Positions 1 to 8,095 of a stretch of DNA of 64,000 bases are shown here, in pieces. The DNA is taken from contig NZ_QHLQ01000003.1 in the NCBI RefSeq assembly GCF_011813015.1, forward strand, positions 186,001 to 250,000. The letters are read 5' to 3'. The notes below the pieces were generated by a model, which ran no database searches, was not told the DNA's origin, and saw only the letters and a list, made by a program, of their open reading frames with translations. The translations under genes and the position numbers were made by a program. Positions within the stretch are counted from its first letter, which is position 1, and each line of letters starts with the position of its first letter. This DNA is from Parasedimentitalea denitrificans. Lineage in GTDB: Bacteria > Pseudomonadota > Alphaproteobacteria > Rhodobacterales > Rhodobacteraceae.

Positions 1-332
1 GCAAAGAATGATCCAACGCCGTCTTCAAACTTGCCAATAACAGGTACATCTAACTGGTGAGGGTCATTCGCGGAAAGCCACCAAATAGCCCAAGTCTGAC
101 TAGATACATCAAAGGCGCGGATAGCCATTGCGCGATAAGCACCGCTTGGAAAATCAAGCACGTTGTCTTCTACGTTGCCATTGCCACCAAGCACCAAGCG
201 GGTTTCCGAACTGCCGTTGAACTCTTCCCAATCGGTACATCCAGATAACCGCTCTTTTAGACGACGATGGTGCACCCGCCATTCGCCAACTTCAAAATCG
301 AAATCGTGGGAAGTGGTGGCTTTCTCTTGCAT
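1..332 (-). CDS. DUF1579-like protein, C-terminus cut by window edge
   Basis: The reading frame starts at the ATG at 332 and runs off the left end, so only the first 110 residues are visible. The start reads MQEKATTSHDFDFEVGEWRV, followed by an HHRRLKERL stretch, a GGNGNVEDN motif, an FPSGAYRAMAIRAFD strand and an IWWLSAND stretch. This pattern of a DFDF-GEWRVHHRRL opening and Trp-rich beta strands is what I know from DUF1579-type proteins, small lipocalin-like proteins of unknown function. There is no signal peptide, so it is probably cytoplasmic. Function is unknown; the assignment rests on recalled family appearance. Confidence 0.7.
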   Translation of the reverse strand, partial: MQEKATTSHDFDFEVGEWRVHHRRLKERLSGCTDWEEFNGSSETRLVLGGNGNVEDNVLDFPSGAYRAMAIRAFDVSSQTWAIWWLSANDPHQLDVPVIGKFEDGVGSFF

Positions 333-440
333 GTGACTGCCCTTTGGTTTGTGTGATGTGGTTCTGTTCCCGTTATGTTCCGCCTCCATTATCATGTCAA
401 TCTATGATCGAGGGCCTCAATTGTTTGCTTTTGTTCAAAA

Positions 441-490
441 TGACAACGCCCATCTGGGAAAGTCGGGCGCCGCCCGGTGTTTCACCGGGC
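441..490 (-). repeat. Two-stem 3' element, copy A
   Basis: It begins 7 nt behind the stop of the GAF gene and reads in the same direction. The first stem pairs GCCCGGTG and CACCGGGC (472-479 with 483-490). The second stem pairs 447-451 with 465-469 and is followed by TTGTCA. It matches four other copies in this window (6639-6714, 9157-9237, 12173-12222, 15358-15440) in stem order and spacing. It probably acts as a terminator or 3' mRNA stabiliser; that role is inferred. Confidence 0.6.
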
Positions 491-496
491 GCAGGC

Positions 497-994
497 CTAG
501 CCAGTAAACCGCTGTGCTACACAAAACGCAGCCACCGAGGCCAACAACAAATGCTCCTTGGCGATCTGCACCCGTTCCTCGGTGTATTGCCCTTCGGCAT
601 CCAGCAAGTTCACCGTCGCAACCAGCGTTCCGCCAATCACTATGGGCAGATTCATCGCCGCCTGGCAGCCCAGTGAATCGATCAATTCATAGTCGGGATA
701 CAGCGCGGAAAACTCCTCCAGCTTGTTGGCAACAAAGCACTCCTGTTGGTCATGCACGATGGCAAACCAGCTGTTGCGAACAATCGGCTTGGTGCCCGAT
801 ACCGGATAGCTTTGCGGATCGCTGGTATAGGCGCGCCGCGCAAGCTCTGCCTCCATGTCGATCGCTGTCACGGTAAACAGTTTTACCCCTATCAGTTCTT
901 GGGTCAGCACATCCAACGAACCATAGGCTTGCTCGGCTGTTGTTGCGGCTGAAAGGTCCTGTTGAAAACGGGTCAACGCGGTGTCTTGGGTCAT
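497..994 (-). CDS. GAF domain protein
   Basis: This is a 165-residue protein made almost entirely of one GAF fold: an N-terminal helix (MTQDTALTRFQQDLSAA), the GVKLFTVTAID strand, an MEAELARRAYTSDP segment and the C-terminal core MNLPIVIGGTLVATVNLLDAEG. GAF domains bind small ligands or act as redox sensors; no ligand can be named here. I chose the ATG at 994 because AAGGA lies 8 nt upstream. A longer frame starting at 1033 lacks a ribosome site. It is a single-domain protein with no output domain, so it may be an enzyme-like or ligand-binding GAF protein. It is transcribed away from kbl. Confidence 0.8.
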   Translation of the reverse strand: MTQDTALTRFQQDLSAATTAEQAYGSLDVLTQELIGVKLFTVTAIDMEAELARRAYTSDPQSYPVSGTKPIVRNSWFAIVHDQQECFVANKLEEFSALYPDYELIDSLGCQAAMNLPIVIGGTLVATVNLLDAEGQYTEERVQIAKEHLLLASVAAFCVAQRFTG

Positions 995-1084
995 ATGGAT
1001 TGTCCTTGAAGAATGAAACAACCCTTGCCGCAACGCGCCGTATGATCAAGGTGCAGTCCAGTTATTCCAGTTTCACGGATTTTT

Positions 1085-1123
1085 TTCCGAAATAATGAAT
1101 TCTCCTATTTGGGAATCAATTCC
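1085..1123. promoter_or_regulatory. Nested inverted repeats upstream of kbl-tdh
   Basis: TTCCGAAATA (1085-1094) and TATTTGGGAA (1106-1115) are inverted arms matching at 9 of 10 positions with an 11-nt spacer. A second palindrome, GGAAT-ca-ATTCC, lies at 1112-1123. The block sits about 40 nt ahead of the kbl start, where an operator would be expected. The regulator is unknown; an Lrp/AsnC-type protein is a reasonable guess for a threonine/glycine operon. Confidence 0.4.
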
Positions 1124-1163
1124 GTTATGGTAGATGCGATTCCGAGGATAAGGAGTTCGCCCC

Positions 1164-2351
1164 ATGACCACTGCATTTCTGACTGACATTTCGAACACGC
1201 TAGACCAGATCGAGTCTGATGGATTGTATAAACGGGAGCGAATGATCACCTCGCCTCAGGGCGGCGAAATTACGGTGGGTGAACAGCAAGTCATCAACCT
1301 CTGTGCCAACAACTATCTGGGTCTGGCCGATCACCCCGACCTGATCGCTGCCGCGCGCGGTGTGATGGATGACAAGGGGTTCGGCATGGCCTCGGTCCGC
1401 TTTATCTGCGGCACCCAGGATATTCACCGCGAGCTGGAACAACGTCTCGCCAAGTTCCTGAACAAAGATGACGCCATTCTGTTTGCCGCCTGTTTCGACG
1501 CCAACGGCGGGTTGTTTGAACCCCTGCTGGGGCCTGAGGATGCAATCATCTCTGACAGCTTGAACCACGCCTCGATCATCGATGGCATCCGGTTGTGCAA
1601 GGCGAAACGCTATCGCTATCTCAACAGCGACATGAACGATCTTGAGGCCTGGCTGAAACAGGCGCGCGAGGACGGTGCCCGCCACATCATGATCGCCACC
1701 GACGGTGTGTTCTCGATGGATGGTTATCTGGCCAAACTACCGGAAATCCGCGCATTGGCAGACAAATACGATGCGATTCTGATGGTCGATGACTGTCACG
1801 CCACCGGGTTCATGGGGCCAAACGGCGCTGGTACGCCGGACCACTTTGGGATCGATGTGGACATCGTGACCGGAACATTGGGCAAAGCACTTGGGGGAGC
1901 CATCGGCGGTTATATCGCCGGGCCGCAGCCAGTGATCGACCTGCTGCGGCAGCGGGCGCGGCCCTATTTGTTCTCCAATTCGCTGCCGCCATCTATTGTT
2001 GCTGCTGGCCTAGAGGCCATCCGGCTGGTTGAAGAAGGCGCCGAGCTGCCCGCCAAGCTGTTTGAGAACACCAAATTCTGGCGCGCCGGCTTGGAAGAGC
2101 TAGGTTTTGACCTGCTGCCGGGTGAACACCCAATCGTTCCGGTCATGCTGGGCGAGGCTCAGCTGGCGCAGGACATGGCCACCCGGCTGTTTGACGAAGG
2201 CGTCTATGTGTCTGGCTTCTTCTTCCCTGTGGTGCCACGCGGCCAGGCCCGTATCCGCACCCAAATGAACGCGGCGCTGACACGCGAGGAACTGGAAGGT
2301 GCGCTAGCGGCGTTCGGTAAGGTGGGCAAGGATTTGGGGATCATCAAATGA
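1164..2351 (+). CDS. kbl: 2-amino-3-ketobutyrate coenzyme A ligase
   Basis: The enzyme is PLP-dependent and splits 2-amino-3-oxobutyrate with CoA into glycine and acetyl-CoA, the second step of threonine catabolism by the dehydrogenase route. The 395-residue length is normal for the family. Visible motifs are [12 protein letters not shown] near the N-terminus, [12 protein letters not shown], the aspartate-containing [11 protein letters not shown] and the PLP-lysine segment [14 protein letters not shown]. The start is supported by AAGGAG about 10 nt upstream. Its last codons overlap tdh by ATGA, so the two are one translational unit. Confidence 0.96.
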   Translation: MTTAFLTDISNTLDQIESDGLYKRERMITSPQGGEITVGEQQVINLCANNYLGLADHPDLIAAARGVMDDKGFGMASVRFICGTQDIHRELEQRLAKFLNKDDAILFAACFDANGGLFEPLLGPEDAIISDSLNHASIIDGIRLCKAKRYRYLNSDMNDLEAWLKQAREDGARHIMIATDGVFSMDGYLAKLPEIRALADKYDAILMVDDCHATGFMGPNGAGTPDHFGIDVDIVTGTLGKALGGAIGGYIAGPQPVIDLLRQRARPYLFSNSLPPSIVAAGLEAIRLVEEGAELPAKLFENTKFWRAGLEELGFDLLPGEHPIVPVMLGEAQLAQDMATRLFDEGVYVSGFFFPVVPRGQARIRTQMNAALTREELEGALAAFGKVGKDLGIIK

Positions 2352-3394
2352 GCAAGCCAAACACCATGAAGGCGCTGGAAAAGACCCATCCCAAGGAAGG
2401 GCTTTGGATGACCCGCGCGCCGGTGCCGGAAATCGGCCCCGACGATGTGCTGATCAAGATCAACAAAACCGGCATCTGCGGCACCGATGTGCATATCTGG
2501 AACTGGGATGAATGGGCAGGAAAGACCGTACCCACGCCGCTGATCACCGGTCATGAATTCGCCGGTGAGATTGTCGAACTGGGCCGCAATGTCACCGATC
2601 TGCAAATTGGCCAGCGGTGCAGTGGTGAAGGCCACCTGATCGGCCACCACTCACGTCAGTCCCGCGCTGGCAAGTTCCACCTGGACCCGGAAACCCGTGG
2701 CATCGGCGTGAATGAACAGGGGGCCTTTGCCCAGTACCTGCGCCTGCCTGCGTTCAACGTGGTGCCGCTGCCTGATGAGGTGTCAGACGACATCGGCGCC
2801 ATTCTGGACCCGCTTGGCAATGCCGTCCACACCGCGCTGAGTTTTGATCTGGTGGGAGAGGACGTGCTGATCACCGGCGCTGGCCCCATTGGTATCATGG
2901 CCGCTGCGGTGGCACGGCATGTAGGCGCGCGTCATGTAGCGATCACCGACGTGAACCCCGACCGATTGGCGCTGGCTGAAAAGGTCGCAAACGTCCGTCC
3001 GGTAAATGTCGCCAAGGAAGACCTCAACGATGTCATTGCCGAACTGGGCATGACCCAAGGGTTTGATGTTGGGCTAGAAATGTCCGGCAACCAAGCCGCG
3101 ATGGATCAGATGGTCGAAGCCTTGGTGATGGGCGGCCACATCGCCCTGCTCGGCATTCCTCCGGGTAAATCACCTGTTGATTGGAGTCGCATCGTATTCA
3201 AGGCAATCACCATCAAAGGCGTCTATGGACGTGAGATCTTTGAGACTTGGTACAAGATGATTGCCATGCTGCAAAACGGGCTAGATGTGAGCAAGGTGAT
3301 CACTCACCGGTTCGCTGTGGACGAGTTTGAACAAGGCTTCGCAGCGATGAAATCCGGGCAAAGCGGCAAGGTGGTGCTGGATTGGACCACTTAA
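2348..3394 (+). CDS. tdh: L-threonine 3-dehydrogenase (structural-zinc cysteines missing)
   Basis: It oxidises L-threonine with NAD+ to 2-amino-3-oxobutyrate, which Kbl then cleaves. This is a 348-residue medium-chain dehydrogenase with the catalytic-zinc motif [20 protein letters not shown] and the Rossmann stretch [15 protein letters not shown]. In E. coli Tdh the lobe after GEGH carries four cysteines for a structural zinc. Here that stretch reads [20 protein letters not shown], with the aligned positions Gly, Ser, Ser and Asp, so all four ligands are gone while catalytic residues remain. It overlaps kbl by 4 nt and is the last gene of the operon. Confidence 0.95.
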   Translation: MSKPNTMKALEKTHPKEGLWMTRAPVPEIGPDDVLIKINKTGICGTDVHIWNWDEWAGKTVPTPLITGHEFAGEIVELGRNVTDLQIGQRCSGEGHLIGHHSRQSRAGKFHLDPETRGIGVNEQGAFAQYLRLPAFNVVPLPDEVSDDIGAILDPLGNAVHTALSFDLVGEDVLITGAGPIGIMAAAVARHVGARHVAITDVNPDRLALAEKVANVRPVNVAKEDLNDVIAELGMTQGFDVGLEMSGNQAAMDQMVEALVMGGHIALLGIPPGKSPVDWSRIVFKAITIKGVYGREIFETWYKMIAMLQNGLDVSKVITHRFAVDEFEQGFAAMKSGQSGKVVLDWTT

Positions 3395-3873
3395 CCGTCA
3401 CCAGAATTTAGCGGCAGAATAGCAGTGGCTGGAGGGCACGAAATCCCATTGTTTTCACAAGTAGGTGCATACCAGATAACTCTTTAAAAAGACCTCCAGC
3501 CACGCTAAAGGATAGCACACCTATACTTTAGATAGTTATATAATTTGCGGAAAAGTACGTTATTCGGCCATTATTGCAAAATGGCGACACGAATCTCTCC
3601 GTTGAGCAGCCAAATTAGCCCGACCTTAATAATGTAGACGCTTTTGGCACCCGAGCATGTCTTGCGCAGCCAACCAAGGATACGAATCAAGAAAGCTAAA
3701 AATCTAGTCCTGATTTTATAAGGTTTGGTTGTGCCCCAACCACATTAGAAGGCAAAAATGACCAGCATAATTGGTCCGTAAATACGAACAGACAACGGTT
3801 TTAAGTCGACAGCCACTGACATCGCGATACCTCACCTCACAAACTGCATGTGGCAGAAAATCAGGAGAGACCC
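3395..3873. other. 479-bp gap with a long inverted repeat
   Basis: No convincing gene is present; the plus-strand frame at 3771-4289 is out of phase with the real gene at 3874. It contains an 11-nt perfect inverted repeat, GTGGCTGGAGG at 3425-3435 and CCTCCAGCCAC at 3493-3503, 57 nt apart. Both arms are bordered by TAGC/GCTA, with one extra base on the left. The rest is AT-richer than the neighbourhood, with a short TGGTTG/CAACCA hairpin near 3725-3742. It probably carries the promoter of the gene at 3874. Confidence 0.5.
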
Positions 3874-4245
3874 ATGAAAGGACTATCGCAACTGTTCATG
3901 CTTGCCGGGGTTACATCGGTACTACTCGGAATGGTCTGGGGTATTCAGATGTCCGCTACAGGCGATCACACACTTTCGCCTGCTCATGCTCATCTAAACC
4001 TGTTGGGGTGGGTCAGCATGTCGATCTTTGCTATCTACTATCATTTAATCCCAACGGCCGCCCAAACCGTGATGGCCAAGGTTCACGCCGCGTTGGCCAT
4101 CAGCGGTTTGGTTGTAGTGGCCCCCGGCATTGTCATGGCCATCACCGAACGCGGCGAGACACTGGCCAAGCTGGGGTCGGTTCTATCACTCGCATCCATG
4201 CTGGTGTTTGCAGTGATTGTTGCGACGTCGTCGCGACGAACCTAA
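3874..4245 (+). CDS. Small heme-copper-oxidase-like membrane protein
   Basis: It is a 123-residue integral membrane protein with about four hydrophobic segments: GLSQLFMLAGVTSVLLGMVWGI, the SPAHAHLNLLGWVSMSIFAIYYHL region, AALAISGLVVVAPGIVMAI and VLSLASMLVFAVIVA. The AHAHLNLLGWVSMSIFAIYYH stretch resembles helices of cytochrome oxidase subunit I and NnrS-type proteins, where histidines bind heme; this protein is far too short to be an oxidase. The ATG at 3874 is preceded by AGGAGA; a frame extension to 3850 is possible but lacks a ribosome site. The function is not established. It converges on clpP. Confidence 0.65.
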   Translation: MKGLSQLFMLAGVTSVLLGMVWGIQMSATGDHTLSPAHAHLNLLGWVSMSIFAIYYHLIPTAAQTVMAKVHAALAISGLVVVAPGIVMAITERGETLAKLGSVLSLASMLVFAVIVATSSRRT

Positions 4246-4260
4246 CCCCAGAGGTATTGA

Positions 4261-4854
4261 TCAACCCAGTTCGTCGGCACTCTGGATGATCTTGCCCGCT
4301 AGCCCATACTCAATCGCTTCGGGTGCTGTCAGCCAGAAATCTCGAGCGGTATCAGCTGCGATCTTTTCAGCAGTCTGACCTGTTGCCTCGGCGAACAAGA
4401 CGTCAAAACGCTCACGCATAATGCGGATCTGTTCGGCCTGAATCATCATGTCAGTCGCCTGACCGCCAATCCCACCGGAAGGTTGGTGCAACAGGAAACG
4501 GGTGTTTGGCAGGCAATAGCGGTTCTCTTTCTTCGCGCCGACGTAGATCAGTGCGCCTGCACTCGCCACCCAACCAGTGCCAATGGTGCGGACCTTGGGT
4601 TTAATAAACCGGATAACGTCATGCACCATATCGCCACTTTCAACGTGACCACCGGGCGACGAGATGAACATATTGATTGGATCGTCACTCTCTTCGGCCA
4701 AGGCAAGCAGGTGTGCGACGGTTTTCTGCGCCAGCTTGTCGTTGATCTCACCTGTGACAATCACATTACGGCTTTTGAAAAACAGAGCGTCAACCTTGCC
4801 CGCTGCCGGAGCATCGTCCTGCTTTTCACTATCATCCGACATTTTCGAATACAT
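4261..4854 (-). CDS. Divergent ClpP-family serine protease subunit
   Basis: This is a 197-residue ClpP-type peptidase with the full triad: Ser99 in WVASAGALI, His123 in LLHQPSGG and Asp172 in DTARDFWL. The SSPGGHVESG loop and LTAPEAIEYGL end are typical. What differs is the N-terminus. In canonical ClpP it carries the axial-pore sequence with RGER and an SRLLKERI-type strand; here it is a short acidic Ser/Asp/Ala-rich leader (MYSKMSDDSEKQDDAPAAGK). This is probably a second, non-housekeeping ClpP paralogue, so I give no symbol. The start at 4854 has AGGTG 6 nt upstream; GTG at 4863 is an alternative. Confidence 0.88.
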   Translation of the reverse strand: MYSKMSDDSEKQDDAPAAGKVDALFFKSRNVIVTGEINDKLAQKTVAHLLALAEESDDPINMFISSPGGHVESGDMVHDVIRFIKPKVRTIGTGWVASAGALIYVGAKKENRYCLPNTRFLLHQPSGGIGGQATDMMIQAEQIRIMRERFDVLFAEATGQTAEKIAADTARDFWLTAPEAIEYGLAGKIIQSADELG

Positions 4855-4941
4855 ATCTATCACCTGTTCTTAGCGCCAATGCGTTTTGCAATTGGTGTCA
4901 TAGCAACAGGACATCGAGGGAACTACAAGGCCCACGGCCAC

Positions 4942-4974
4942 AAAAAAAGGGAACCGCCGCTACGGCAGTTCCCT
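4942..4974 (-). terminator. Rho-independent terminator of serC-serA
   Basis: On the minus strand AGGGAACTGCCG, loop TAGC and GGCGGTTCCCT are followed by seven T residues. It lies 27 nt behind the serA stop and is the clearest intrinsic terminator in the window. Confidence 0.9.
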
Positions 4975-5000
4975 AAAGTTCTTTCGATCAACCTAAATGC

Positions 5001-6596
5001 TTAAGCGACATCAAACTCCAGCGGTTTGATCTGGGTAAAGTGCCCTGTCTCAGCCAGTTTAGCGCGGGCCTCTGCAGGAACCTCACCATCCACATACAGA
5101 AGCGCGATCGCCTCACCACCAGCCTCTGCGCGGCCCAAGGTAAAGTTAGCGATGTTGACGCCGTGCTCACCCATGGTCTGACCCAGAGTACCGATGATGC
5201 CCGGCACATCTTCGTTGGTGGTGTACAGCATGTGCGAACCAACTTCGGCATCGATGTTGATACCCTTGATCTGGATGAACCGAGGCTTGCCGTCGCTGAA
5301 CACAGTTCCCGCAACCGAACGCTCACGCTTGTCAGTGACAACGGTCACTTTGATGTAGCCATCGAACGAGCCGGACTTGTCTTGATTGGTGGTCGAGATC
5401 TGAACGCCGCGTTCCTTGGCCACAACCGGAGCTGAGACCATGTTCACGTCTGGGTTGGCACGTTTCATGATGCCCGCCACAACCGCACAGTTCAGCGCCG
5501 CCAGATTCATTTCGGATGCAACACCATCATACAGGATGTTGATCGCCTTGATCGGCTCGTCTGTCATCTGACCAGTAAAGCTGCCCAGGTGGTCGGCCAG
5601 GTGGATCCATGGCCCCATGATCTTGGCTTCTTCGGCAGTAACCGACGGCATGTTCAGCGCGTTTTCAACAGCACCAGTCAGCAGATAGTTCGACATCTGC
5701 TCGGCCACTTGCAGGGCAACGTTTTCCTGTGCTTCGGTAGTTGCCGCGCCCAGGTGCGGGGTGCAGACTACGTTGGGCAGGTTAAACAGAGCGTTTTCCT
5801 TGGCTGGTTCTTCGGCAAACACATCGAATGCAGCACCGGCAACGTGACCGGATTTCAGCAGCTCAGCCAGGGCTTCTTCGTCAACCAAACCACCACGGGC
5901 ACAGTTGATGATGCGAACACCTTTCTTGGTCTTCTCCAAGTTTTCACGCGACAACACGTTGCGGGTCTGGTCGGTCAGCGGAACGTGCAGAGTGATAAAG
6001 TCAGCGCGGGCCAGAAGCTCGTCCAATTCAACCTTTTCAACGCCCATCTGGTCGGCCTTTTCTTGGCCCAGATACGGGTCATAGGCGACAACCTTCATTT
6101 TCAAACCATGCGCGCGGTCACAGACGATACCACCAATGTTACCAGCACCAATGACACCCAGTGTCTTGTTGGTCAGCTCGGTGCCCATGAACTTGGACTT
6201 TTCCCATTTGCCGTCATGAGTCGAGGCGCTCGCCTCGGGGATCTGACGCGCCACGGCGAACATCATCGCAATGGCGTGCTCGGCGGTGGTGATCATGTTG
6301 CCAAACGGCGTGTTCATCACGATCACGCCCTTTTTCGACGCGGCTTCTTTGTCGATGTTGTCGGTGCCGATACCAGCACGTGCGATCACTTTCAGGTTGG
6401 TCGCTGCTTCTAGAATGGTTGGCGTGACGCGGGTGGCAGAGCGAATTGCCAGACCATCGTATTGGCCAATCACTTCCGCCAGTTTGTCTTTGTCTTTGCC
6501 CAGGTCAGGCATGAAATCAACGTCGATGCCGCGATCACGGAAGATCTGAACTGCGGTCTCAGAGAGTTTGTCGGATACGAGTACTTTGGGAGCCAT
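5001..6596 (-). CDS. serA: D-3-phosphoglycerate dehydrogenase
   Basis: It catalyses the first step of serine synthesis, 3-phosphoglycerate to 3-phosphohydroxypyruvate with NAD+. The protein has 531 residues, the long type with a substrate-binding domain, Rossmann domain, intervening ASB domain and C-terminal ACT domain. Visible landmarks are GVIGAGNIGGIV, INCARGGLVDEEAL, FAEEPAKENALF and CTPHLGAATTEAQ, which contain the catalytic Arg, Glu and His, and the ACT-like end TTNEDVPGIIGTLGQTMGEHGVNIA. It lies 125 nt behind serC on the same strand and ends before a strong terminator. The gap between them holds a two-stem element, so serA may be expressed partly independently. Confidence 0.97.
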   Translation of the reverse strand: MAPKVLVSDKLSETAVQIFRDRGIDVDFMPDLGKDKDKLAEVIGQYDGLAIRSATRVTPTILEAATNLKVIARAGIGTDNIDKEAASKKGVIVMNTPFGNMITTAEHAIAMMFAVARQIPEASASTHDGKWEKSKFMGTELTNKTLGVIGAGNIGGIVCDRAHGLKMKVVAYDPYLGQEKADQMGVEKVELDELLARADFITLHVPLTDQTRNVLSRENLEKTKKGVRIINCARGGLVDEEALAELLKSGHVAGAAFDVFAEEPAKENALFNLPNVVCTPHLGAATTEAQENVALQVAEQMSNYLLTGAVENALNMPSVTAEEAKIMGPWIHLADHLGSFTGQMTDEPIKAINILYDGVASEMNLAALNCAVVAGIMKRANPDVNMVSAPVVAKERGVQISTTNQDKSGSFDGYIKVTVVTDKRERSVAGTVFSDGKPRFIQIKGINIDAEVGSHMLYTTNEDVPGIIGTLGQTMGEHGVNIANFTLGRAEAGGEAIALLYVDGEVPAEARAKLAETGHFTQIKPLEFDVA

Positions 6597-6638
6597 GGTT
6601 TTGGGTCCTTTTATCGGGGGTCGGAAATGCGGCTAGGG

Positions 6639-6714
6639 CAGCGAACGACCGAGGGAGGGTGCAAAGCGCCCGCCCGTGGGGGCGGTTGGGCGCTGCCCGA
6701 CCTATCGGCCGGGC
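6639..6714 (-). repeat. Two-stem 3' element, copy B
   Basis: It begins 7 nt behind the serC stop. The first stem is at 6695-6714, with arms GCCCGGCC/GGTCGGGC read on the minus strand. The second pairs GCGCCC with GGGCGC (6666-6671 with 6688-6693) and is followed by TTTGCACCCTCCCTCGGTCG and a TCGCTGCCCT tail. The tail matches copies C and D. Its position inside the serC-serA operon suggests partial termination or RNA processing. Confidence 0.6.
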
Positions 6715-6721
6715 AAGACAA

Positions 6722-7870
6722 TTAAGTTTTTTGGGCTGCGATTTCGGCTTCGAACGCCCAAGCCAACCAAGGCAGCATCGCCTGAATGCCTGAGGTTTCG
6801 ACCGTGCCACCACACCAGATCCGCAGACCAGCAGGCGCATCGCGATACGCACCGATATCCAGCGCGATATCTTCGACTTCCAGGCGTTTGGCGACAGCCT
6901 TGGCAAAGGCAGCACCATCCTGAATACGATCATCGGTGAACTTCAGACACACGGATGTGTTCGACCGTGTCGCGTCATCCTCGGCCAGATTGGCGATCCA
7001 GTCGTTGGCAGCGCAGAAATCAAACACAGCCTGCGCATTAGCATCAGCCCGCGCAATCATGCCTTTCAGGCCACCAACCGAACGCGCCCAGTCCAGTGCG
7101 AACAGGTAGTCCTCAACCGCCAGCATCGATGGGGTGTTGATGGTCGCACCAGTAAAGATACCTTCGATCAGCTTGCCACCTTTGGTCAGGCGGAAAATCT
7201 TGGGCAGCGGCCATGCCGGGGTGTAGCTCTCCAGACGCTCAACAGCGCGTGGGCTCAGCACGATCACACCGTGGGCCGCTTCGCCACCCAGAACCTTCTG
7301 CCAGCTGAATGTGGTCACATCCAGTTTGTCCCAAGGCAGATCCATCGCAAATGCTGCGGATGTCGCATCACAGATGGTCAGACCATCGCGGTTATCGGCA
7401 ATCCAGTCACCGTTAGGAACCCGCACACCCGAGGTGGTGCCGTTCCAGGTAAAGACAACATCATTGGCAAAATCGACCGATGCCAGATCGACGATCTGAC
7501 CATAGTCTGCTGTCTTGGCCTCAGCCTCGATCTTCAGCTGCTTGACTACATCGGTGATCCAGCCGGCACCAAAACTTTCCCAGGCGAGCATCTCAACCTT
7601 GCGCTCACCCAGCAGCGACCACAGGGCCATTTCAACAGCACCGGTGTCCGACGCAGGGACGATACCGATACGGTAATCAGCGGGGATGCCCAAAATCTCG
7701 CGGGTGCCTTCGATGGCATCCTTCAGCTTGGCTTTGCCAACAGCTGCGCGGTGGCTGCGACCCAATGGGGCATCGGCCAGTTTGGACAATTCGAATGTAG
7801 GGGGTTTGGCACAGGGGCCCGAAGAAAAACGCGGATTGGCCGGCCGCGTAGCCGGTTGCTGAGTAGCCAT
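6722..7870 (-). CDS. serC: Phosphoserine aminotransferase
   Basis: It transfers an amino group from glutamate to 3-phosphohydroxypyruvate, giving phosphoserine. The ATG at 7870 ([20 protein letters not shown]) gives 382 residues and has AAGGA 8 nt upstream; the open frame continues upstream to 8035 but without family similarity. The PLP-lysine segment is [16 protein letters not shown]. Further landmarks are [25 protein letters not shown] and TWNGTTSGV. This is the alphaproteobacterial-type SerC of about 380 residues. It is the first gene of serC-serA, behind a structured leader. Confidence 0.96.
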   Translation of the reverse strand: MATQQPATRPANPRFSSGPCAKPPTFELSKLADAPLGRSHRAAVGKAKLKDAIEGTREILGIPADYRIGIVPASDTGAVEMALWSLLGERKVEMLAWESFGAGWITDVVKQLKIEAEAKTADYGQIVDLASVDFANDVVFTWNGTTSGVRVPNGDWIADNRDGLTICDATSAAFAMDLPWDKLDVTTFSWQKVLGGEAAHGVIVLSPRAVERLESYTPAWPLPKIFRLTKGGKLIEGIFTGATINTPSMLAVEDYLFALDWARSVGGLKGMIARADANAQAVFDFCAANDWIANLAEDDATRSNTSVCLKFTDDRIQDGAAFAKAVAKRLEVEDIALDIGAYRDAPAGLRIWCGGTVETSGIQAMLPWLAWAFEAEIAAQKT

Positions 7871-7874
7871 TGAT

Positions 7875-7950
7875 GCTATCCTTACAGATAAATGCCCTTC
7901 GTTGGGGAAGGGTGTCCCACCGCCGGAATTAAAGTGCCGCAACGCGGCAC
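7875..7950 (-). ncRNA. Candidate serC leader RNA
   Basis: Reading the minus strand towards serC there is a perfect hairpin, GTGCCGC-gtt-GCGGCAC (7934-7950). A second hairpin, CCCTTC/GAAGGG (7895-7912), follows, and then a short stem, TATC/GATA with flanking GC pairs (7875-7895), that covers the AAGGA ribosome site. Established knowledge: the Rfam 'serC' motif lies upstream of serC-serA operons in alphaproteobacteria and its last stem overlaps the ribosome site. Gene order and layout agree; I could not run a covariance-model search. Confidence 0.55.
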
Positions 7951-8095
7951 GCAATGGGGAAACGTGACGATAACGTCGATTTATCGCGCAATTGCGACAG
8001 GCAATGACTACGATCGGAAACTTTCCGCGACACATTGCCCACAGACCCCGCTGTGTATTTACTAGCGCTTAAGATTTGGAATCAGGTGTTGATAG

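Noticed and set aside
3771..4289. Frame overlapping the small membrane protein at 3874
   Set aside because: It reads a different frame and gives an Arg/His/Cys-rich product without hydrophobic pattern; the frame at 3874 has a ribosome site and membrane helices.
5589..6413. Plus-strand frame of 274 codons opposite serA
   Set aside because: It is antisense to a clear serA reading frame with full domain structure; no ribosome site or family features.
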